From assembly GCA_016705125.1 (NCBI GenBank), contig JADIYW010000013.1:1-64000 (forward strand): a stretch of 64,000 bases of DNA. Direction: 5' to 3'. The notes beneath the pieces were generated by a model that had not been told where the DNA came from, ran no database searches, and saw only the letters and a list, made by a program, of their open reading frames with translations. Positions 59,058 to 64,000 of this stretch are shown here, in pieces. This DNA comes from Bacteroidota bacterium (GTDB taxonomy: Bacteria; Bacteroidota; Bacteroidia; Chitinophagales; JADIYW01). Numbering within the stretch: the first letter of the stretch is position 1; each line of letters begins with the position of its first letter. The translations under genes were made by a program, and so were the position numbers.

Positions 59058-59573
59058 ATGAAAAATAAGTATCAAATTGAATTAGAAAACAAGGTAATTA
59101 AAGAAAATGATGTTTTTGTTGCAGAAACAGCGGTTGTCTTGGGCAATGTTTTGTTGAAAAATACTTCTTCGATATGGTTTGGAGCCGTTTTGAGGGCCGA
59201 CTTTGACAAAATTACCATTGGCGAACGAACAAATGTTCAAGAAGGCGTTATTATGCATGTTGACCATGGTTCACCAATTGAAATTGGAGATGACTGTGTA
59301 ATTGGCCATGGAGCAATTGTACATGGAGCAAAAATTGGAAATAACACCTTAGTGGGCATGAGGGCAACTATTTTAAACGGTGCCAAAGTTGGAAATTGTT
59401 GCATTATTGGAGCACATGCCTTGGTTACCGAAAATATGGTTGTGCCTGACTTTTCAATGGTTTTGGGTACGCCCGGTAAGGTTGTGAAACAATTGCCTCC
59501 ATCGGTTAAGGATGGTATTATGCTTGGCGTAATGGAATATGTAAATGAAGGAATGAAATATTTGAAAGGATAA
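59058..59573 (+). CDS. Gamma-carbonic-anhydrase-family protein
   Basis: Left-handed beta-helix protein of 171 residues built from hexapeptide repeats. The three zinc histidines of the family are present: His67 (VIMHVD), His84 and His89 (IGHGAIVHG). Members include true gamma-carbonic anhydrases and many relatives of unknown activity; the acidic loop of Cam enzymes is missing, so activity is uncertain. It is divergent from galT. Its stop codon forms part of the promoter-like element of the following glycosyltransferase gene. Confidence 0.9.
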   Translation: MKNKYQIELENKVIKENDVFVAETAVVLGNVLLKNTSSIWFGAVLRADFDKITIGERTNVQEGVIMHVDHGSPIEIGDDCVIGHGAIVHGAKIGNNTLVGMRATILNGAKVGNCCIIGAHALVTENMVVPDFSMVLGTPGKVVKQLPPSVKDGIMLGVMEYVNEGMKYLKG

Positions 59574-59578
59574 ATTTG
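59571..59578 (+). promoter_or_regulatory. -7 element overlapping the stop codon of the preceding gene
   Basis: TAAATTTG, full match to TAnnTTTG; its first three bases are the TAA stop of the gamma-carbonic-anhydrase gene. The next gene starts 8 nt later at TTG 59587. Confidence 0.4.
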
Positions 59579-59586
59579 AAAATATT

Positions 59587-60567
59587 TTGAATATCACTCC
59601 TAAAAAAATTCTAATTATTAGATTTAGTTCTATTGGCGACATTGTGCTTTGCTCGCCAATTGTGCGGTGTTTAAAACAAAAATTCCCTTCAGCTGAATTA
59701 TGTTTTCTAACAAAGGAAATGTATAAAGATTTAGTCATTCATAATCAAAATCTTACCAAAGTTTTTGAATTGAATGAAGAAATATACGAAACAATTGCTC
59801 AGTTAAAATTAGCACAGTTTGATCTAGTAATTGATTTGCATAATAGTATAAGATCTCGATTTATTTGTGCAAATTTAGGCATCGAATCAGTGCATTATCA
59901 AAAAGGTAATTTGCATAAATTCTCTTTAATTTATCTTAAAAAAAGTCCGTTTGCAAGCTTTCATGTTGTAGATAGATACTTTGAAGCTTTAGATGAATTG
60001 GGCGTTCAAAATGATGGAAATGGACTTGATTTTTTTATAGATAAAAGTAATGAACAAAAATTAAAGTCTCAATTCGATGCATTAAATAAGCATTTTGCGG
60101 TTCTAGTTTTGGGTGCCAATTATTTTACTAAAATGATTCCAAAAAACAAGTTGGAAGAAATAATTAAACGAATTTCTGTACCTATTGTTTTGTTAGGTGG
60201 CAAATCGGAAATCACCTTAGCTAATGAATTGAGTCTAAAATATTTAAAAATTAGCAATCAAGTAGGGAAAACGGATTTATTAGAATCTGCTTTTTGGATA
60301 AAAAATGCCCAATTTATTGTAACGCCTGATACCGGAATGATGCATATTGCCGCTGCTTTTAAAAAGAAAATATATGTTGTTTGGGGATCAACTGTTCCAG
60401 AATTTGGTTTTTGGCCTTATTATGGAAAAAATTATGAAAATAAGTCGATTAATTTTTTCGTACCACAACTATCCTGTAGGCCATGCAATAGAATGGGTAG
60501 TGCGGCTTGTCCTAAAGGTCATTTTAAATGCATGAATGATCAGGATTTTAGCAATCTTATTCTATGA
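59587..60567 (+). CDS. Glycosyltransferase family 9 (heptosyltransferase-like)
   Basis: GT9 enzyme of 326 residues with a TTG start. The N-terminal signature ILIIRFSSIGDIVLCSPIVR and the C-terminal nucleotide-sugar binding block TPDTGMMHIAAAFKKKIYVVWGSTVPEFGFWP are clear. The end has a cysteine cluster (LSCRPCNRMGSAACPKGHFKC) seen in several LPS heptosyltransferases. It probably adds a sugar to the LPS or lipooligosaccharide core on the cytoplasmic face. It lies 13 bases after the gamma-carbonic-anhydrase gene. Confidence 0.9.
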   Translation: MNITPKKILIIRFSSIGDIVLCSPIVRCLKQKFPSAELCFLTKEMYKDLVIHNQNLTKVFELNEEIYETIAQLKLAQFDLVIDLHNSIRSRFICANLGIESVHYQKGNLHKFSLIYLKKSPFASFHVVDRYFEALDELGVQNDGNGLDFFIDKSNEQKLKSQFDALNKHFAVLVLGANYFTKMIPKNKLEEIIKRISVPIVLLGGKSEITLANELSLKYLKISNQVGKTDLLESAFWIKNAQFIVTPDTGMMHIAAAFKKKIYVVWGSTVPEFGFWPYYGKNYENKSINFFVPQLSCRPCNRMGSAACPKGHFKCMNDQDFSNLIL

Positions 60568-60605
60568 AATTCTTTTGCAATAAAGTTAAAAATAATTATT
60601 AAATA

Positions 60606-61688
60606 CTACCAGTTTTCGGTTATATTTTCTAAAATATTTTGATGCGCTTTTTCTACTTTTCCGCGTGATTCATTTTTATCCAAATCGGTTTTAATATCTA
60701 TTTCCTCGATATAATTTAGAACTATAATTTTCTTATTGGTCAAAAGATTTCGTTCAGCCATTTTTTCCAAATTGTCCATCTCTATGCTATGTTCTATTTC
60801 TTTTAAATAGTCGTCATAAGGCCCTTTTTGCGACATTAGTTTGGTAAAAATCGGAGCAGTTTCGATACACATAAATAGTAGCATTATAAAAATAGAAGCT
60901 GTTTTTGGTAATTTTCCAAGGGCATCTAGTCGTGCCATCAAGCCATCATATTCATTTATATTATTTTGTTCCTGCGCTTTTTGAGTGGTTTTGAGTGAGT
61001 CTAAAAATTTTATTTTGGATTGTAAATCAGTAATTAATGCTGCATTATTAATTTTTAATTCATTCAATTCTAATTCAGCTTTCTCGAATTGTTCTCTTTT
61101 TTCTTTATATACAGGCCCTTTTCCTATTTTATTGGTAATACTTCTCCCCTCTGCTTCAGTGATAATGGTGCCATAAAGTGTATCTCTACTCGCTGTTTTC
61201 TGGTTGACTTCATCTTTTAGCAATTCCACTTCGTTTTTTAGGGAATCAATTTCTGTAAATTTTTTGTCTGTAAGTTTAAATTGTTCAAGTGCCAATTCTC
61301 CTTTTTTCTTATCCAAACTTTGATTTATTTCTTTTTCAAATACTTTTAATTCTATTGGTTTTGAAATAACAATGGCGATAATTAATGCTAAAATTATTCG
61401 AGGTAAAGCCTGTTTTAATTCACTCCAAAAACTCCCATTTTTTTTCATTGATGAAACGATAAAACGGTCGAGATTAAATATACACAAACCCCAAACCACA
61501 CCAAAAATTAGCGAAGGAATCCATTGTTCAAAAACAGTGAATAATGCATAACCACCAGAAATGGAGGCAAGTAAGGCTGTAAAAAATACAGTTGCGCCAA
61601 TACCTACAAATTTCGTTTGTTCACTTTCCGGACAAGTGTCTAAAATTTGCCTGTTAGCACCTGAACAAAACCAAAAGAATTTCTTCAT
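60606..61688 (-). CDS. DUF4407-domain membrane protein
   Basis: Protein of 360 residues from the ATG at 61688 (MKKFFWFCSGANRQIL, the conserved family start). Two membrane helices (about 33-75) and another (about 103-122) are followed by a long coiled coil (about 135-250), a further membrane helix (about 266-287) and a soluble C-terminal tail. This is the layout of DUF4407, whose function is unknown. The frame could extend to 61775 but that part is not family-like. It stands alone, convergent with the GT9 gene. Confidence 0.85.
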   Translation of the reverse strand: MKKFFWFCSGANRQILDTCPESEQTKFVGIGATVFFTALLASISGGYALFTVFEQWIPSLIFGVVWGLCIFNLDRFIVSSMKKNGSFWSELKQALPRIILALIIAIVISKPIELKVFEKEINQSLDKKKGELALEQFKLTDKKFTEIDSLKNEVELLKDEVNQKTASRDTLYGTIITEAEGRSITNKIGKGPVYKEKREQFEKAELELNELKINNAALITDLQSKIKFLDSLKTTQKAQEQNNINEYDGLMARLDALGKLPKTASIFIMLLFMCIETAPIFTKLMSQKGPYDDYLKEIEHSIEMDNLEKMAERNLLTNKKIIVLNYIEEIDIKTDLDKNESRGKVEKAHQNILENITENW

Positions 61689-61873
61689 AACTTTTATTTG
61701 CCATTTGATATCACAAAAAACGAAATAGTAACCTCTAAAATTAGAAAGGAAGCTATTATTAATATATTTTAACAAAGAATGATCGTTGTATTTGGTTTTA
61801 AAATAAATTGTTATGTTTTTTACCTTTTTTTCTCTTATTTAAAATAAATCGTATTTTGTAAAAAATAGCTCAT

Positions 61874-63106
61874 TTGTTTTCTAAAATAACTAAATATTAT
61901 CTTGATTCCTATAAGGGTTTGAGCCCCGAAATATGGTGGCTGTCGTTTGTTAATTTGATTAACAGATGTGGTACAATGGTATTGGCATTTCTTATTTTAT
62001 ACCTTATAAATGAGAAAGGAATGAGTCTTTCCAAAGCTGGATTAATTTTTAGTTTTTATGGTATTGGCGCTATTTTGGGTAGTCTTATAGGAGGAAAATT
62101 GACAGATTTAATTGGTTTTTATATCGTTCAAATTAGCACCCTAATTTTTGGTGGACTAATGTTTATTGTATTGGGTTTTCTTAATTCCTATTTAAGTATT
62201 GCCATATTTGTATTTGTTTTGGGTTGTGTAAATGAGGCATTTAGACCTGCTAATTCAGCAGCTATGGCTGCCTATAGTACTGCCGAAAATAGAACGCGTT
62301 CTTTTTCGCTTATGCGACTTTCATTCAATTTGGGATGGGCTTTAGGCGGCGGATTGGGTGGGATTATTGCTGCCTATTCTTACCATTTGCTTTTTTGGAT
62401 TGATGGACTAACAAATATTTTGGCCGCTTTAATGCTTTTGGTCGTTTTGCCATATAGGAAATATAAGGAAATTCAATTGAATCAAAAGAAAATTGAAAAA
62501 ACGAATGAAAAATCCTCTCCACTAAAAGACAAGACCTTTATAAAATTAGTTTTGATTACAATATTATATACTTCTTGTTTCTTTCAAATGTTTACAAATT
62601 TAACAGCATATTTCAAGTCAGAATTAAAATTTACAGAGCAATTTATTGGTTTATTACTTGCATGGAATGGAATAATGATTGTGGTATTTGAAATGGTTTT
62701 AATCTTTTGGATTGAACGACATTGGACGATGAAAAAGGCAATATTAGTAGGTTTGTTTTTTCATATAATTGCCTATTTATTATTAGTGGTTTTTCCTGTA
62801 GGTAAATGGATGGCATTTCATGTTATCACTTTGATTACCCTGAGTGAAATGTTTGCATTCGCCATGTTAATGACCTTTTGGATGAAGCGAACTACCGATT
62901 CTAATCGTGGTCAGTACGCAGGTATTTGGACTATGTCATGGGCGGTTTCTCAAAGTATTGGGCCAGCAACTGGAGCTTTTGTTGGTGAAAAATTTGGATT
63001 TAACTACCTTTGGTTAGGTGTTTCTATCCTCTGTTCCATTGCATTTTTTTTGTATGTTAAATTGTTTAATTCGCTAAGAGAAAAAAACAGAACTACTTTA
63101 TCATAG
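61874..63106 (+). CDS. MFS transporter
   Basis: Major facilitator of 410 residues with a TTG start and twelve membrane segments. Motif A is seen as GGKLTDLIGFYIVQI (about 72-86), and AFRPANSAAMAAYSTAENRTRSFSLMRLSFNLGWALGG is the typical fourth to fifth helix region. This sequence type is common in drug- or sugar-efflux-like MFS proteins of Bacteroidota; the substrate is unknown. Its 3' end overlaps the convergent DoxX gene by 14 bases. Confidence 0.87.
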   Translation: MFSKITKYYLDSYKGLSPEIWWLSFVNLINRCGTMVLAFLILYLINEKGMSLSKAGLIFSFYGIGAILGSLIGGKLTDLIGFYIVQISTLIFGGLMFIVLGFLNSYLSIAIFVFVLGCVNEAFRPANSAAMAAYSTAENRTRSFSLMRLSFNLGWALGGGLGGIIAAYSYHLLFWIDGLTNILAALMLLVVLPYRKYKEIQLNQKKIEKTNEKSSPLKDKTFIKLVLITILYTSCFFQMFTNLTAYFKSELKFTEQFIGLLLAWNGIMIVVFEMVLIFWIERHWTMKKAILVGLFFHIIAYLLLVVFPVGKWMAFHVITLITLSEMFAFAMLMTFWMKRTTDSNRGQYAGIWTMSWAVSQSIGPATGAFVGEKFGFNYLWLGVSILCSIAFFLYVKLFNSLREKNRTTLS

Positions 63107-63482
63107 GTAAATATTTAGACCTGTTTTCATAAATTATCCAAGCTAAAATAGAACCAAATACAATTGCTATTGGCAATCCACTGCTATCCTGTACTATATT
63201 GGTTAAAAAAATGCCAACCATAATGGGGAAAATAATTATTGCACCAAGTGCTCTAGTTTTTGGAATGATTATAAACAAACCGCCTATTATTTCCGCTACA
63301 CCCACAAGTGGCATCAACCAACCAATTTCATTAAATGCTTCCATTGCTTTTAACATTTTTTCAGGCATGTTTTCCGGCATTGGCATAAATTTAAAAAATT
63401 TATCCAAGCCAGCATTTATAAACATTATTCCAAATAATAGAGAAAACACAAAAAACACTTTTGATTTTATAGAATTATTCAT
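63093..63482 (-). CDS. DoxX-family membrane protein
   Basis: Four-helix membrane protein of 129 residues. DoxX landmarks are FGIMFINAGLDKFFKFM at the start, GWLMPLVGVAEIIGGLFIII in the middle and a final helix IVFGSILAWIIYENR. The family includes subunits of terminal oxidases and thiol-related redox complexes; a role cannot be assigned here. Its 3' end overlaps the convergent MFS gene by 14 bases. The gene upstream on the same strand is the DNA alkylation repair gene, 88 bases away. Confidence 0.85.
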   Translation of the reverse strand: MNNSIKSKVFFVFSLLFGIMFINAGLDKFFKFMPMPENMPEKMLKAMEAFNEIGWLMPLVGVAEIIGGLFIIIPKTRALGAIIIFPIMVGIFLTNIVQDSSGLPIAIVFGSILAWIIYENRSKYLPMIK

Positions 63483-63570
63483 TTTATTTATTTTAGTTTT
63501 AATAAATAAGGATACAACATCAAAGATATATAAAATAAAGCCTTTAGTTCCGTTTTTTTGAAATGCAATT

Positions 63571-64000
63571 TTAGCATTTCACCGTTTTTTTCTTCTTTCC
63601 TAATGCTCCTCTTTGTCTAATTTTTTCTATATATTCAGGAATATAGGGCGTTTTACAGGCTGTTTCACCCATGTCGACGGAAACCATTCCTATTTTTTTT
63701 CCCTTTTCGATTGCAAAATCTGTCAGTTCTAATATACTTCCTCCGGCTGCTATTACAAAACCATTCATGGTTTGTTTTACTCGATTTTGTGCCTGATGTA
63801 TTTCCTTTTCTACTGTTTCAATTAGTGATTTTATTTCTGCAATATTTAATTGTTCATCGGGTAAAAGGGTTACTAAATTGGCATAAGTTGCCCAACCTGC
63901 AGATGCAATATTTTCCTCACTCGATTTTATCCATTCTAACGCCATTTCATGACCAAAATTACTCTCTGCTGCTACCCAAGCAACCGTAAATTCGCTGATC
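63571..64000 (-). CDS. DNA alkylation repair protein, C-terminal part
   Basis: The frame stays open to the window end, so the 5' part lies beyond it; about 143 residues are visible. The segment FTVAWVAAESNFGHEMALEWIKSSEENIASAGWATYANLV is HEAT-like and typical of AlkD-related DNA alkylation repair proteins. The conserved end with GFVIAAGG, KKIGMVSVDMGETACKTPYIPEYI and GALGKKKKTVKC matches a Bacteroidota family I know under that name. Activity (base excision of alkylated purines) is inferred only from the family. Confidence 0.82.
   Translation of the reverse strand, partial: ISEFTVAWVAAESNFGHEMALEWIKSSEENIASAGWATYANLVTLLPDEQLNIAEIKSLIETVEKEIHQAQNRVKQTMNGFVIAAGGSILELTDFAIEKGKKIGMVSVDMGETACKTPYIPEYIEKIRQRGALGKKKKTVKC

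Noticed and set aside
61689..61775. 29-residue extension of the DUF4407 protein
   Set aside because: The family begins MKKFFWFCSG; the extension has no similarity and no promoter upstream fitting it.

Overview
The window is a 64 kb piece of a low-GC, Gram-negative Bacteroidota chromosome. The evidence is several family signatures together: promoters of the Bacteroidota TAnnTTTG (-7) type in front of many genes with almost no Shine-Dalgarno sequences, a short single-type RpoD, a TonB-dependent receptor with a carboxypeptidase-like N-terminal domain, a type IX secretion C-terminal sorting domain on a PhoD phosphatase, lipid A synthesis (lpxB), a DUF4369/TlpA thioredoxin, DUF4230, DUF456, DUF4407 and a MEKHLA protein. 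The class within the phylum cannot be settled from the sequence alone. Many starts are TTG.

Layout. 1-8.2 kb: a minus-strand run with a small membrane protein, an alpha/beta hydrolase, RlmF, DnaG, a cystathionine beta-synthase/cysteine synthase enzyme, an Lrp regulator, and a pair made of a WecG/TagA glycosyltransferase and a sulfotransferase. 8.3-15.6 kb: housekeeping genes (AMP nucleosidase, class I FBP aldolase, AccD, S15, PNPase, RpoD, Rpe). 15.6-25.4 kb: TonB receptor, T9SS-secreted PhoD, MEKHLA protein, Amj-type lipid II flippase, FolE, short SSB, glutathione peroxidase lipoprotein, orphan OmpR-type regulator, CDP-alcohol phosphotransferase and GtrA. 25.5-32.2 kb: Cys/Met PLP enzyme, dihydroorotase, then a Na+/solute symporter, outer-membrane barrel and thioesterase run. 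32.2-40 kb: TlpA lipoprotein, GatB, AlaS, M23 peptidase, MerR regulator, lipoprotein, GtrA, tRNA-Ala(GGC). 40.2-45.7 kb: frameshifted lpxB, SurE, DUF4230, DUF456, two unknown membrane proteins and a CREST/alkaline-ceramidase-like membrane hydrolase.

45.7-48.0 kb is the accessory part. A roughly 2.3 kb island sits between two convergent chromosomal genes and is bounded by exact 30-bp direct repeats. It carries a DUF3592-like protein, a frameshifted small exported protein, a type II toxin-antitoxin pair and two attC-like imperfect hairpins. It looks like an integrase-less cassette insertion into an old intergenic terminator palindrome.

48-64 kb returns to core genes: ABC-F ATPase, MDR oxidoreductase, QueG, HemF, MiaE-type hydroxylase, DM13 lipoprotein, MnmA, two MFS transporters, the galactose genes galK-galT, gamma-carbonic-anhydrase-like protein, GT9 glycosyltransferase, DUF4407 protein, DoxX protein and a DNA alkylation repair gene cut by the window end.

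The most general observation is that in at least seven genes a -7-type promoter element ends exactly 4 nt before the start codon. This predicts leaderless or near-leaderless mRNAs. No CRISPR array, phage module, insertion sequence or rRNA was seen.
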